Shown here piece after piece: positions 16,731 to 26,064 of a stretch of DNA of 64,000 bases. The translations under genes and the position numbers were made by a program. Every line of letters starts with the position of its first letter. Position 1 is the stretch's first letter. The DNA comes from JAWXBA01 sp048499805 (GTDB lineage Bacteria > Gemmatimonadota > Gemmatimonadetes > Gemmatimonadales > GWC2-71-9), in contig JASNZF010000002.1 of assembly GCA_048499805.1 (NCBI GenBank), forward strand, positions 434,001 through 498,000, written 5' to 3'. The notes below the pieces were generated by a model. It did not search any database and was not told the DNA's origin. It saw only the letters and a list, made by a program, of their open reading frames with translations.

Positions 16731-17524
16731 TCCTCGAGGCCACCAACCTGCGGGTCCGGTACCCGGGTGCGGACTCCCCATCGCTCGACGGGGCCGGGCT
16801 CCGGATCGAGCCCGGCCGGTTGACCGCCGTGGTCGGCCCGAACGGCAGCGGCAAGACCACCCTGCTCCGCGCCCTGCTCGGCTGGGTGCCGCTGGAGGCG
16901 GGGACCGTCCACGTCGATGGCCGGCCACTCGCCACCTGGCGCCGGGTCGAGCTCGCCACCCAGGTTGCCGCGATGCCGCAGCGAGAGGAACCGGCGCCGC
17001 TGCTGTCGGCGCACGACGCGGTCCTCTTCGGCCGCTATCCACGCCTCGGGGCGCTGGCGCCGGTCGGCGCACGGGACCGGTCGGCGGTGCGCGCCGCGAT
17101 GGAGCGATGCGATGCCTGGGGCCTCCGGGCCCGGATGGTCGACACCCTCTCCGGGGGGGAGTGGCAGCGGGTGCGGCTGGCGCGCGCGCTGGCGCAGGAA
17201 CCCCGCCTCCTCTTGCTCGATGAACCGACCGCCTCCCTCGATGTCCGCCATGAGATGGAGCTGCTGGAGCTGGTCCGGAACCTCGTCGCGGGCGGCCTCG
17301 GGGGGATGATCATCACCCATGAGCTGAACCTCGCCGCGCGCTTCGCCGACCAGATCCTGGTCCTGCACCGCGGGCGGACCGCGGCCTTCGGCCCTCCCGC
17401 CGCGGTGCTCACCGCCGATGTTCTTGGCCCGGTCTTCGAATGGCCGCTGGCGATTTCCCCATGGGCACCGGGAATCCCCCAGGTCACCCCGCTGCGCCCC
17501 GGTGAAGCGGACCGTTCCCCCTAG
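16727..17524 (+). CDS. btuD: B12-type ABC transporter ATP-binding protein
   Basis: Cytoplasmic ATPase of the importer. Walker A is VGPNGSGKTTLLRALLGW, the ABC signature LSGGEWQRVRLARALAQ, Walker B LLLLDEPTASLD and the switch His lies in MIITHELNLAARFAD. The Q-loop region reads AAMPQREEP. The length of 265 residues is normal. The ATG overlaps the btuC stop (ATGA). All catalytic motifs are intact. Assigned to cobalamin by operon position under the riboswitch. Confidence 0.9.
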   Translation: MILEATNLRVRYPGADSPSLDGAGLRIEPGRLTAVVGPNGSGKTTLLRALLGWVPLEAGTVHVDGRPLATWRRVELATQVAAMPQREEPAPLLSAHDAVLFGRYPRLGALAPVGARDRSAVRAAMERCDAWGLRARMVDTLSGGEWQRVRLARALAQEPRLLLLDEPTASLDVRHEMELLELVRNLVAGGLGGMIITHELNLAARFADQILVLHRGRTAAFGPPAAVLTADVLGPVFEWPLAISPWAPGIPQVTPLRPGEADRSP

Positions 17525-17589
17525 CCCCGCCGCCAGGCCCGACCGCATGCCGCCCGACCTTCTCATCCTTGCCACGGACTGACTGCCCC

Positions 17590-19515
17590 ATGCACCTCCT
17601 GCTCCTGACCGCCCTCATTGCCCAGGCTCCCGACACCGTCCGCCTTCCCGACGTGGTCTCCACGGCCAGTCGGATCGTTTCGGCCTCCGGCAGCGCCTTT
17701 GCCGTGCACACCGTGATCACCCGGCAGGAGCTTGCCGAGCGCGGGGCGGCCCAGTTGCTCGATGTCCTGCGCGACGTGCCGGGGCTGGTGGTGGTGCAGG
17801 CGGGGTCCCGAGGCACCCAGGCGTCGGTCTTTCTGCGCGGCGGCGAGAGCGACTTTGTCCGGGTACTGGTCGATGGTGTCGCCGTCAACAGCCCGGGCGG
17901 GTGGTTCAACATCGCCCACCTCAGCACGGCCAACGTCGATCGGATCGAGGTCGTGCGCGGTCCGGGCAGCGTGCTGCACGGGTCCGATGCGATGGCCGGG
18001 GTCATCCAGGTCTTCACGCGCGAGGGCCGGGGGCCGGTGCGTCCCGACGTGAAACTGGAGGCCGGCGGCCAGGCATCTCGGCACGTCGCGGTGGGCCTGG
18101 CCGGTGCGGGCGCCGCAGGGACAATGGCGCTCGAGGCCAGCTCGACACGCACGGCAGGGTTCCAGCCCTTCAATTCACGCTACCGGCATGAGGAAGTCAG
18201 TGGCCGGTTTGCCACCGTGGCGGGGCGGCCATGGTCGGCGGTCGCAACCATCCGGATCGAGGACAGCCGGGCCGGGTTTCCCACCGATGGCAACGGAGTG
18301 CCGGCCGACAGCAACCAGTACACGACCGAGGAGCGAATCACCGGCGGACTCGTGGTGTCCCGCCGCCTGGCGGGCGGGCCGTCGCTGCAGGTGTCGGGAT
18401 CGCTCAGCCGGGCCGAGGAAGGTTTCCGCAACGCCATGGACTCCCCCGGCGACACGGTGGGGTATGGCTTCCAGGCCCGCAGCGATGGCCGCGCGCTCCG
18501 GTCCGGTCTCGACATGCGGCTGATCGGTATCCGCGCGGGGGCGCTCGACGCGACCGCCGGCCTGGCCTATGAGGACGAGCGCCAGCGGAGCCGGAGTAGC
18601 GCCAGCTCCAACTTCGGGTTCGGCGTCGGCACCGAGAGCGACACCTTCCGGGCGGCTCGCTCCACCCGGGCGGGCTACGCCGAGCTCGGTGCCGAGGTGG
18701 GTGCCGGAGTGACCCTCGCGGCCGCCGGTCGCGTCGACGACAATTCTGCGTTTGGGGCGCTGACCTCGTGGCGCGTGGGCATCGCTGCCCCGCTTCCCGG
18801 GGCCGCCGTCCTGCACGCACAGGTCGGACGGGCCTTCAAGGCCCCGACGTTCAGCGAGCTGTTCGCGAACTCGCCCTTCGAGGTCGGGAATCGGGACCTC
18901 CGCCCGGAGGTGGCGAACAGTTGGGAGGTCGGGGTGCGTCTGCCCGCCATCCAGCGGCGGGTCCGGCTCGCGTCGAGCCTCTTCAGCCAGCGGTTTGGAA
19001 ACCTGATCCAGTATGCCAGCGCGGCGCCCGGGGAGCCCACCTATGCCAATGTCGGGGTCGCCACGAGCCGTGGGGTGGAAGTGGAAGTGGGCGCCAGTGT
19101 CCTGCGGACCCTCACGCTGAGCGCGAGTGGGACCCGGCTCTGGACCCGGATCCGGGAGAACGGGGGGAGCACGGCCGCCGCCCTTGCGATCGGGGCCCCA
19201 CTGGTCCGTCGCCCGGAGGTTTCGGGGGCAGCCGCGCTCCGCTGGGCGCCTTCAGACCGCGCCACGGCGCGCCTGGGGGTGCATTACCTCGGTCCCCGCG
19301 ACGACATCGACTACCGGGGGTTCCCCGCCACCCGGATCCGGCTGCCCGGCCGCACCCTCGTCACCCTTTCCAGCCAGCTGGCCATCCCCGGGCTGCCAGC
19401 CGGGCTGGCCGCAACCGTCCGTGTGGAAAACCTGCTGGATACCGCGTGGGAGCAGGCGTTGGGGTTCCCCGGCCAGGGGCGGCTCCTGCATCTCGGGGTG
19501 CGTACCACCCGGTGA
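17590..19515 (+). CDS. btuB: TonB-dependent outer-membrane receptor, BtuB-like
   Basis: Outer-membrane cobalamin receptor of 641 residues. The signal sequence is short (MHLLLLTALIAQAPDTV). The plug domain includes ITRQELAERGAAQLLDVLRDVPG, VFLRGGESDFVRVLVDGV, and RIEVVRGPGSVLHGSDAMAGV, the standard TonB-receptor sequence. The rest is a 22-strand type barrel with FKAPTFSELFANSPFEVGN and RPEVANSWEVG, ending in a hydrophobic/aromatic strand. A TonB box is likely in DTVRLPDVVST. A TTG further upstream is possible, but the ATG gives the better signal. Specificity is inferred from the riboswitch-led operon. Confidence 0.88.
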   Translation: MHLLLLTALIAQAPDTVRLPDVVSTASRIVSASGSAFAVHTVITRQELAERGAAQLLDVLRDVPGLVVVQAGSRGTQASVFLRGGESDFVRVLVDGVAVNSPGGWFNIAHLSTANVDRIEVVRGPGSVLHGSDAMAGVIQVFTREGRGPVRPDVKLEAGGQASRHVAVGLAGAGAAGTMALEASSTRTAGFQPFNSRYRHEEVSGRFATVAGRPWSAVATIRIEDSRAGFPTDGNGVPADSNQYTTEERITGGLVVSRRLAGGPSLQVSGSLSRAEEGFRNAMDSPGDTVGYGFQARSDGRALRSGLDMRLIGIRAGALDATAGLAYEDERQRSRSSASSNFGFGVGTESDTFRAARSTRAGYAELGAEVGAGVTLAAAGRVDDNSAFGALTSWRVGIAAPLPGAAVLHAQVGRAFKAPTFSELFANSPFEVGNRDLRPEVANSWEVGVRLPAIQRRVRLASSLFSQRFGNLIQYASAAPGEPTYANVGVATSRGVEVEVGASVLRTLTLSASGTRLWTRIRENGGSTAAALAIGAPLVRRPEVSGAAALRWAPSDRATARLGVHYLGPRDDIDYRGFPATRIRLPGRTLVTLSSQLAIPGLPAGLAATVRVENLLDTAWEQALGFPGQGRLLHLGVRTTR

Positions 19516-19560
19516 GCATCGACTCCCGCGGCCGTGCCGGGGCGTGTATTGTTTGACAGG

Positions 19561-20661
19561 ATGCGTTGCACCCCTTGTCTCGTTCTCGCCCTGGCGGGCC
19601 TCACCGCCTGTGCGGCCACCACGGCCCCGCTTCCGGACCCACTGGAGCTGCTGCTGGTGGTCAACAGCGGTGAGCCGTCGCTCAGCCTGGTCCCCCTCCG
19701 GCCGGAGGGGTTCGCGGTCCGGCTGGCGATTCCGGGGGACAACTCGACCCCGGAGCGGGTGGCCACCCGCGGAGGGTTGGGCCTGGTGCCGCTGGGTCGG
19801 GGCGACGGGGTCGCGGTCTACGACATTGGTCGCCGGCAGTTGCAGCGGACCATCCCGATGGCACCGGGCTCCTGGCCCTTCGATGCCATCCTGATCGGCG
19901 ATTCGGTCGCGTATGTCTCCAACCCGCCGCTCAACACCATCACCCGGATCGACCTCCGCTCGGACGACACCGCCAGTGTCGTCGTCGGACAGTGGCCCAC
20001 GGCGATGGTCTCCGCCCGCGGGCGGATCTTCGTGCTCAACGCCAACCTTGCCATGTGCGCCGAATCCTCCACGGGCATCTGCGCGATGGGGGAAAGCTGG
20101 ATCACCGTGGTGGACCCGTTCGCGAACGCGCGCAGCTCGGGGCGTGACTCCATCCCCCTCCCAGGGCCCGGCAACGCCCGCAGCGTCGCCGTGGCGGGCG
20201 ATGGATTCCTCTACGTGCTCAACACCGGCACCGTGACCGACAGCACCACGCCGGACGGGAGGCTCTCGATCATCGATCCGATCCGCCGCCTCGAGGTGGG
20301 GAGCTTCGGAGGGTTCGGGTCGGAGCCAAGCTGGATTGCGTCGGATGGCGGGGAACGGCTCTTCATCGCCAGCCCGACCGAGGGCCTCATGGAGTTCAAT
20401 GCCCGCACCCGCTCGGTGGTGCGGGGCGTGGGGCAGGGGCTGCCGGTCAGCCAGAACACCACCGTGCTGGTGGACCGGCTTGGCTTTGTCTATGCGGTGG
20501 AGTCGGGGTCGTGCACCGGCGGCAGCCAGCTTGGCCGCGCCCGGATCTTCCGGACGAATCTGACCGAGGTCCGGGGGGTCCAGCTGGGCAGTTGTGCCCA
20601 GGGTGGCGCGGTGGCACTCGTGCCGGCAGACGGCGAGGAATTGCCGCCCGACCTCCCCTGA
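19561..20661 (+). CDS. YncE/BtuG-like beta-propeller lipoprotein in the B12 operon
   Basis: Predicted lipoprotein: MRCTPCLVLALAGLTACAA has a clear LTAC lipobox. The 366-residue product is built of repeated blade-like units (LELLLVVNSGEPSLSLVPL, DSVAYVSNPPLNTITRIDL, RGRIFVLNANLA, GFLYVLNTG, ERLFIASPTEGLMEF), which looks like a seven-bladed YVTN/YncE-type propeller. In Bacteroides, BtuG is a surface beta-propeller lipoprotein that binds B12 very tightly and caps BtuB; this gene has the same fold class, lipid anchor and position next to btuB. Sequence identity to BtuG was not tested. A general YncE-type protein without B12 binding is the alternative. Confidence 0.65.
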   Translation: MRCTPCLVLALAGLTACAATTAPLPDPLELLLVVNSGEPSLSLVPLRPEGFAVRLAIPGDNSTPERVATRGGLGLVPLGRGDGVAVYDIGRRQLQRTIPMAPGSWPFDAILIGDSVAYVSNPPLNTITRIDLRSDDTASVVVGQWPTAMVSARGRIFVLNANLAMCAESSTGICAMGESWITVVDPFANARSSGRDSIPLPGPGNARSVAVAGDGFLYVLNTGTVTDSTTPDGRLSIIDPIRRLEVGSFGGFGSEPSWIASDGGERLFIASPTEGLMEFNARTRSVVRGVGQGLPVSQNTTVLVDRLGFVYAVESGSCTGGSQLGRARIFRTNLTEVRGVQLGSCAQGGAVALVPADGEELPPDLP

Positions 20662-20665
20662 TCCG

Positions 20666-21427
20666 GTGGCCACGGTCGTCACGCCGGCCATCGTCCTCGG
20701 CACGATGCGGTACGGAGAGACCTCCCGGATTGCCCGGCTCGCCACCCGCGATCTCGGCATCCAGAGCGTCATCGCCAAGGGGGCGCTCCGCCCCCGGAGT
20801 CGGTTCGGCGCCGCCCTGCACCTCCTCAGCGAGGGGATGGCGCATGTCATTCCATCCAAGCGCTCCGACCTCCACACCCTGGCCGCCTTCGACCTCCACA
20901 AGGTCCGGGTGGACCTGGCAGCACGCATCGATCGGTTCGCGACAGCCTCCCTCCTGGCCGAGCTGATGCTGAAGTTCGCCCCGGCCGCCAGCCACCCGCC
21001 GAGCTTCGACCTGCTCCGGGATGCCCTCGACACACTGGAGGTGACTCCGGAGGTGGCCGTTGACACCCTCGCCCTTCGGATGACCTGGCACCTGATTTCC
21101 GTGCTGGGGTTCGAACCCGCCCTCGACCGTTGTGCCCGGGACGGCGCGCCCCTGCCTGCCGAACAGCCGCTGGTCTTCAGCACCTCCGACGGCGGCCTGC
21201 TGTGCATCGGGTGCGCCATCGGACAGGCCGGACCCCGGTTGGGACCGGCCGATCGCACGGCGCTGGGGGAATTCGTGACCCCCGGACGGGACCTCCCCTC
21301 CCTCGACGCCCCGCACCTTGCCGCCCACCGTCGGCTGCTCGCCCGCTACATCCGCCACCACCTCGGTGACGGCGCGGCACTTCCGGCCCTCGACTTCTGG
21401 GAACGCCGCCCGTGGGTGCGGTCATGA
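20666..21427 (+). CDS. recO: DNA repair protein RecO
   Basis: Recombination mediator acting with RecR/RecF to load RecA at gaps. The N-terminal OB fold reads VTPAIVLGTMRYGETSRIARLATRDLG and VIAKGALRPRSRFGAAL. The helical C-terminal domain contains LDRCARDGAPL and STSDGGLLCIGCA; only three of the four usual zinc cysteines are seen, the first CxxC being reduced to a single Cys. GTG start five bases after the previous gene is chosen by homology; the stop overlaps the selB ATG. The 253-residue length is normal. Confidence 0.9.
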   Translation: MATVVTPAIVLGTMRYGETSRIARLATRDLGIQSVIAKGALRPRSRFGAALHLLSEGMAHVIPSKRSDLHTLAAFDLHKVRVDLAARIDRFATASLLAELMLKFAPAASHPPSFDLLRDALDTLEVTPEVAVDTLALRMTWHLISVLGFEPALDRCARDGAPLPAEQPLVFSTSDGGLLCIGCAIGQAGPRLGPADRTALGEFVTPGRDLPSLDAPHLAAHRRLLARYIRHHLGDGAALPALDFWERRPWVRS

Positions 21428-23268
21428 TCATCGGTACCGCGGGGCACATCGATCATGGCAAGAGCGCGCTTGTTCGGGCACTCACGGGACACGAGATGGA
21501 TCGGCTCGCGGAGGAGCGCCGCCGAGGCATCACCATCGACCTCAACTTCGCCCCGCTGGTCTTTCCCGGGCTCCCGCCGGTCGGCATCGTGGACGTGCCC
21601 GGGCACGAGGACTTCATCCGGACCATGGTGGCCGGGGCATCCGGCATCGAGCTGGTCCTGCTGGTGATCGATGCCGGCGAGGGACCGATGCCCCAGACCC
21701 TGGAGCACCTGGCGATCGTGGAGCAACTGGGGGTGACCCGGGGGATCCCGGTCTACACCAAGTGCGACCTGGTGGAACCGGCCTGGCTCGACCTGGTGGA
21801 GGCGGAGTTCCATGATCGCCTCGCCGCCTCGAGCGTGACCTTCGGGCCGCCGGCAAGGGTCTCCGCCGTCACCGGCGAGGGGATCGCCGAATTGCGCGCC
21901 CAGTTGCTCGCCGCCATCCAGGCCGCCTCGGCCCGGCGGCCGGCCGACCTGTTCCGGCTGCCCGTTGACCGCGCCTTCTCGCTGGCCGGGGTTGGGACGG
22001 TCCTTACCGGGACCGCCTGGTCCGGCGCGATGCGGGTCGGTGAGGCGGTCCGGCTGCTGCCCTCGGGAATGGAGGGTCGGGTGCGCAGTGTCGCCAACCA
22101 TGGCGAGACCGTGGCTGAAGGGCTCGCCGGGATGCGGGTGGCCATCGGAGTCGCCGGCGTCGAGCGCGGGGCGGTGCGGCGGGGCGAGAGCCTGGTGGCT
22201 GCGGCCGACGCCTGGCAGCCCACCGAGGCGCTCGACGTCCTGGTTCACCTGCTGCCGGATGCGCCGCGGGCGCTGGTTGGCAAGACACGGGTTCGGGTCC
22301 ATCTCGGCACCGCGGAGGTGATGGCCCGCGCCCATCCCCGGGCCCCCATCCCTCCCGGTGCAACCGGGATCGCGCGGCTCGCCCTGGAAGCGCCGCTGCT
22401 GGCGCGCGGGCAGGACCGGTTCGTCCTTCGGAGCTACAGCCCGGTCACCACCATCGGCGGTGGCACCGTCCTCGACCCGCTGCCCCCGAGACGGGCTCCC
22501 TGGCCCGAGGGGCTGGCTTCCACCTCCCACCCGGAACGCCTCCTTGCCCTGCTCGCCCGGCGGACCGACGGGGTGGAGGAAGCCCTGCTCGCCCAACTCC
22601 TGGGCCTTCCCCCGGCCGAGGTCCAGCGCCTCGCCTCCCGCACCAGCGGCGCGCGCCACATCGGGCATCGCTGGGTGGATTCCAGCCGGGTCCGCGCCCT
22701 AGAGGCCGAAACCCTCCGCGCCCTCGAGGATTACCACCAGGCCAACCCGGGAGAAGCCGGCCTGTCGCTCGGGACCGTGAGGCAGCAGCTGCGGGGCCCG
22801 GACTGGATGGCCAGCGCCGCCCTGGAGTCGCTCCAGAAACGTGCGGCGATCGAGGTGCGGGATGGACTGGCCCGGCTGCCCGGGTTCCACGAGGTCCTCC
22901 CCGGGGGAGCGACGCTCCTTGACCGGGTCGGTGCGGTCTTGGAGGAGGCTGGCCTGGCTCCACCCACCGTGGACGAGCTCGGCGCGCTCCTCGGCGAGCC
23001 CACGCCGGAGGCGGCGCTGCGGATGCTGGCCAAGGCAGGGCAGGCCGAGCGGGTCACCATGGACCGGTATTTCGCCACCTCGGCCCTGGGACGGTTCCAG
23101 GAGGCCGTGGAGGCCATCGGCCGGGAGGAAGGCGAGATAGCCCCGGCCAGCCTCCGCGACCGGTTGGGGATCTCCCGGAAGTATCTGATCCCCCTGCTGG
23201 AGTGGTCGGACCGAAAGAACTTGACCCGCCGGGAGGGCGACAGGAGGATCCTGGTCTCCCGTGGATGA
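21424..23268 (+). CDS. selB: Selenocysteine-specific elongation factor SelB
   Basis: Delivers selenocysteinyl-tRNA to UGA codons that carry a SECIS hairpin. The GTPase domain is complete: GTAGHIDHGKS, the RRRGITIDL switch, DVPGHEDFIRTM and TKCD. Domains II-III follow, with AFSLAGVGTVLTGTAW, and the C-terminal 230 residues contain winged-helix repeats (for example AIGREEGEIAPASLRDRLGIS) that in this family bind SECIS RNA. The protein has 614 residues, the usual length. ATG overlaps the recO stop (ATGA). selA, selC and selD are not in this window. Its presence implies that the genome decodes selenocysteine; a candidate target is the gene at 48585. Confidence 0.94.
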   Translation: MIIGTAGHIDHGKSALVRALTGHEMDRLAEERRRGITIDLNFAPLVFPGLPPVGIVDVPGHEDFIRTMVAGASGIELVLLVIDAGEGPMPQTLEHLAIVEQLGVTRGIPVYTKCDLVEPAWLDLVEAEFHDRLAASSVTFGPPARVSAVTGEGIAELRAQLLAAIQAASARRPADLFRLPVDRAFSLAGVGTVLTGTAWSGAMRVGEAVRLLPSGMEGRVRSVANHGETVAEGLAGMRVAIGVAGVERGAVRRGESLVAAADAWQPTEALDVLVHLLPDAPRALVGKTRVRVHLGTAEVMARAHPRAPIPPGATGIARLALEAPLLARGQDRFVLRSYSPVTTIGGGTVLDPLPPRRAPWPEGLASTSHPERLLALLARRTDGVEEALLAQLLGLPPAEVQRLASRTSGARHIGHRWVDSSRVRALEAETLRALEDYHQANPGEAGLSLGTVRQQLRGPDWMASAALESLQKRAAIEVRDGLARLPGFHEVLPGGATLLDRVGAVLEEAGLAPPTVDELGALLGEPTPEAALRMLAKAGQAERVTMDRYFATSALGRFQEAVEAIGREEGEIAPASLRDRLGISRKYLIPLLEWSDRKNLTRREGDRRILVSRG

Positions 23269-23428
23269 CTCCCGCAGGACCTCGGCCAGGCCGGGGGTCC
23301 GGTTGCCGATTCGGGTTTTCAATAAAAGGTGGCTGCCATTTTGGCCTGTTATTGCGGTACATCTCTTGCTATGTTCTAAGCTGTTGCGTGGCAATGTTTT
23401 ATGAATTTCAGATGAAGGGTAATGTACC
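23269..23428 (+). promoter_or_regulatory. AT-rich leader before clpB, probable promoter region
   Basis: This 160-base gap has a marked drop in GC from about 23320 onward, unlike the rest of the neighbourhood, and ends in a GAAGGG ribosome-binding site before the clpB GTG. That fits a promoter for a heat-shock gene. I could not find a convincing CIRCE inverted repeat or a clean sigma-32 pair (CTTGAA / CCCCAT), so the controlling factor is unknown. Confidence 0.4.
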
Positions 23429-26035
23429 GTGATTCGAGCCGACCGATTGACCCTGAAGGCTACGGAGGCATTCCGCGACGCCGGCGAACTTGCCCGTGGT
23501 CGGGGCAATCCCGTCGTCAATGATGCCCACCTCTTTTCGGCCCTCCTGGCCCAGGACGAGGGCATCGTCCAGCCGCTGCTCCAGAAGGCTGGACTCAACG
23601 TGGCCAGCCTGCGCGAATCGGTGGATCGGGAGCTCGACAAGTTCCCCAGCCAGAGCGGGGGGGCGGAGCCGAGTCTCAGCCGTGAGCTGCACAAGGTCTT
23701 TGATCGGGCCGAGAGTGAGGCGAAACAGCTTGGCGACGCCTTTGTCTCCACCGAGCACCTGCTCCTCGCCCTGAGTGAGGAGAAGGGGACCACCGCCAGG
23801 GAGCTGTTGAGTGGCGCCAACCTTTCCGCCACCGAACTTCGGGCGGCGCTCGAGGCGGTCCGTGGGGCCCACCGGGTCACCGATCAATCTCCGGAGGAGA
23901 AGTACCAGTCGCTCCAGCGCTTCACCCGCAACCTGACCGACGCGGCGCGGGCGGGAAAGCTCGACCCGGTGATCGGCCGGGACGAGGAAGTGCGCCGGGT
24001 GATGCAGGTGCTGTCCCGGCGGACCAAGAACAACCCGGTGCTGATCGGCGAGCCCGGGGTGGGGAAGACCGCCATCGTGGAGGGGCTCGCCCAGCGGATC
24101 GTGGACGGCGATGTCCCCGACTCGCTCCGCCAGAAGGAGATCGTGGCGCTCGACATCGGGCAGCTCCTGGCCGGTGCCAAGTACCGCGGCGAGTTCGAGG
24201 AGCGGCTCAAGGCGGTCGTGAAGGAGCTCACCGAGGCGGAGGGGCGCTACATCACCTTCATCGATGAGCTGCACACCATCGTCGGGGCGGGGGCGGCCGA
24301 GGGCGCCGTCGATGCCAGCAACATGCTCAAGCCGGCCCTGGCGCGCGGCGAGTTGCATGTCGTGGGGGCCACGACCTTGGACGAGTACCGGAAGCATGTC
24401 GAGAAGGATCCCGCCCTGGAGCGCCGATTCCAGCCGGTCATGGTGCTCCCGCCCAGCGTGGCAGACACGGTGGCAATCCTGCGGGGTTTGAAGGAGCGCT
24501 ACGAGGTCCACCACGGCATCCGGATCACCGACAACGCCCTGGTGGCGGCCGCGACCCTGTCCGACCGCTACATCGGCGATCGGTTCCTCCCGGACAAGGC
24601 CATCGACCTGGTGGACGAGGCGGCCAGCCGGCTGCGGATCGAGATCGACAGCCTCCCCGTCGAGATCGATGAGGTGGAGCGCAAGATCCTCCAGCTCGAG
24701 ATCCAGCGGCAGGCGCTGCTCAAGGAGAAGGACAAGGCCGGGGTCGAGCGGCGCGCGGCGGTGGAGCAGGAGATCGCCGAGCTCAAGGAGCAGAGCGGGG
24801 GGATGAAGGCGCAGTGGCAGGCCGAGAAGGGCGCCATCCAGGGGATCCAGGAGATGAAGGCCCGGGTCGAGGCGCTCCGGGCCGAGGCGGACCAGGTGAC
24901 CCGGAAGGGCGACCTCCAACGCGCCGCCGAATTGCGCTACGGCGAGTTGCCCGAACTGGAGCGCCAGATTGCCGCGGAGGAAGCTCGGCTCGGCACGATC
25001 CAGGCCGACGCCAAGTACCTCCGCGAAGAGGTGGACGCCGAGGACATCGCCGAGATCGTGGCCAAGTGGACCGGGATCCCGGTGACCAAGATGCTGGAGT
25101 CGGATCGGGAGCGGCTGGCCCATCTGGAGGCCGAGCTGGCTCGCCGGGTGGTGGGGCAGGTGGAGGCGGTCACCGCCGTCTCCAACGCGGTGCGGCGGAG
25201 TCGCGCCGGCCTCCAGGATCCCCATCGTCCCACCGGCTCGTTCATCTTCCTCGGTCCCACCGGGGTGGGCAAGACCGAGACGGCCCGGGCGCTGGCGGAG
25301 TTCCTGTTCGATGATGAGCGGGCGCTGGTGCGGCTCGACATGTCGGAATACATGGAGAAGCACGCGGTCTCGAGGATGCTCGGGGCCCCGCCGGGGTACA
25401 TCGGGTATGAGGAGGGTGGCCAGCTCACCGAGGCCGTGCGGCGTCGTCCCTACAGCGTGGTCCTGTTCGACGAGATCGAGAAGGCCCACCCGGATGTCTT
25501 CAACGTCCTCCTCCAGATCCTGGACGATGGTCGCCTGACCGACAGCCAGGGGCGGACGGTGGACTTCCGGAACACCGTCCTGATCCTCACCTCCAACATC
25601 GGGAGCCCGCTGATCGTGGACGCGGGGCCGGTGGCCGACGACCAGGCTTGGGAGCGGGTCGAGGCCCGGGTCCGGGGCGAGCTCCGCCAGCACTTCCGAC
25701 CGGAATTCCTCAACCGGGTGGACGACATCGTCGTCTTCCGGCCCCTCTCCCGTGGCGACATCGCCCAGATCGTCGCGCTCCAGCTGGCCCGGTTCCAGGC
25801 GATGCTCGCCGATCGCGGCCTCGCCCTCGACCCCACGCCGGCGGCACTGGCCTGGCTGGCCGAGCAGGGCTACGATCCGGTCTACGGCGCTCGGCCGCTC
25901 AAGCGGGTGATCCAGCGCCAGTTGCAGAACCCGATGGCGCTGGCGCTGCTCGATGGGACCTATCAGGAGGGCGACACGATCCGGGTCGACCTCCGGGACC
26001 AGGCGTTGCACTTTGAACGGGCCACTCCGGCCTGA
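23429..26035 (+). CDS. clpB: ATP-dependent disaggregase ClpB
   Basis: Hsp100 chaperone that, with DnaK, pulls proteins out of aggregates. The 868-residue product has the Clp N domain (double repeat, 1-145), AAA-1 with Walker A GEPGVGKTAIVEG and Walker B ITFIDELHTI, a coiled-coil middle domain (about 400-530, rich in Glu/Lys/Arg heptads), and AAA-2 with GPTGVGKTETARAL and VVLFDEIEKAHPDV. Pore-loop residues occur in KYRGEFEERL and GYIGYEEGG. The GTG start has a good ribosome-binding site. No ClpP-binding IGF/L loop was seen, as expected for ClpB. Confidence 0.96.
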   Translation: MIRADRLTLKATEAFRDAGELARGRGNPVVNDAHLFSALLAQDEGIVQPLLQKAGLNVASLRESVDRELDKFPSQSGGAEPSLSRELHKVFDRAESEAKQLGDAFVSTEHLLLALSEEKGTTARELLSGANLSATELRAALEAVRGAHRVTDQSPEEKYQSLQRFTRNLTDAARAGKLDPVIGRDEEVRRVMQVLSRRTKNNPVLIGEPGVGKTAIVEGLAQRIVDGDVPDSLRQKEIVALDIGQLLAGAKYRGEFEERLKAVVKELTEAEGRYITFIDELHTIVGAGAAEGAVDASNMLKPALARGELHVVGATTLDEYRKHVEKDPALERRFQPVMVLPPSVADTVAILRGLKERYEVHHGIRITDNALVAAATLSDRYIGDRFLPDKAIDLVDEAASRLRIEIDSLPVEIDEVERKILQLEIQRQALLKEKDKAGVERRAAVEQEIAELKEQSGGMKAQWQAEKGAIQGIQEMKARVEALRAEADQVTRKGDLQRAAELRYGELPELERQIAAEEARLGTIQADAKYLREEVDAEDIAEIVAKWTGIPVTKMLESDRERLAHLEAELARRVVGQVEAVTAVSNAVRRSRAGLQDPHRPTGSFIFLGPTGVGKTETARALAEFLFDDERALVRLDMSEYMEKHAVSRMLGAPPGYIGYEEGGQLTEAVRRRPYSVVLFDEIEKAHPDVFNVLLQILDDGRLTDSQGRTVDFRNTVLILTSNIGSPLIVDAGPVADDQAWERVEARVRGELRQHFRPEFLNRVDDIVVFRPLSRGDIAQIVALQLARFQAMLADRGLALDPTPAALAWLAEQGYDPVYGARPLKRVIQRQLQNPMALALLDGTYQEGDTIRVDLRDQALHFERATPA

Positions 26036-26064
26036 GACCCTTCACACGTCAGGAGAAGACCGCA

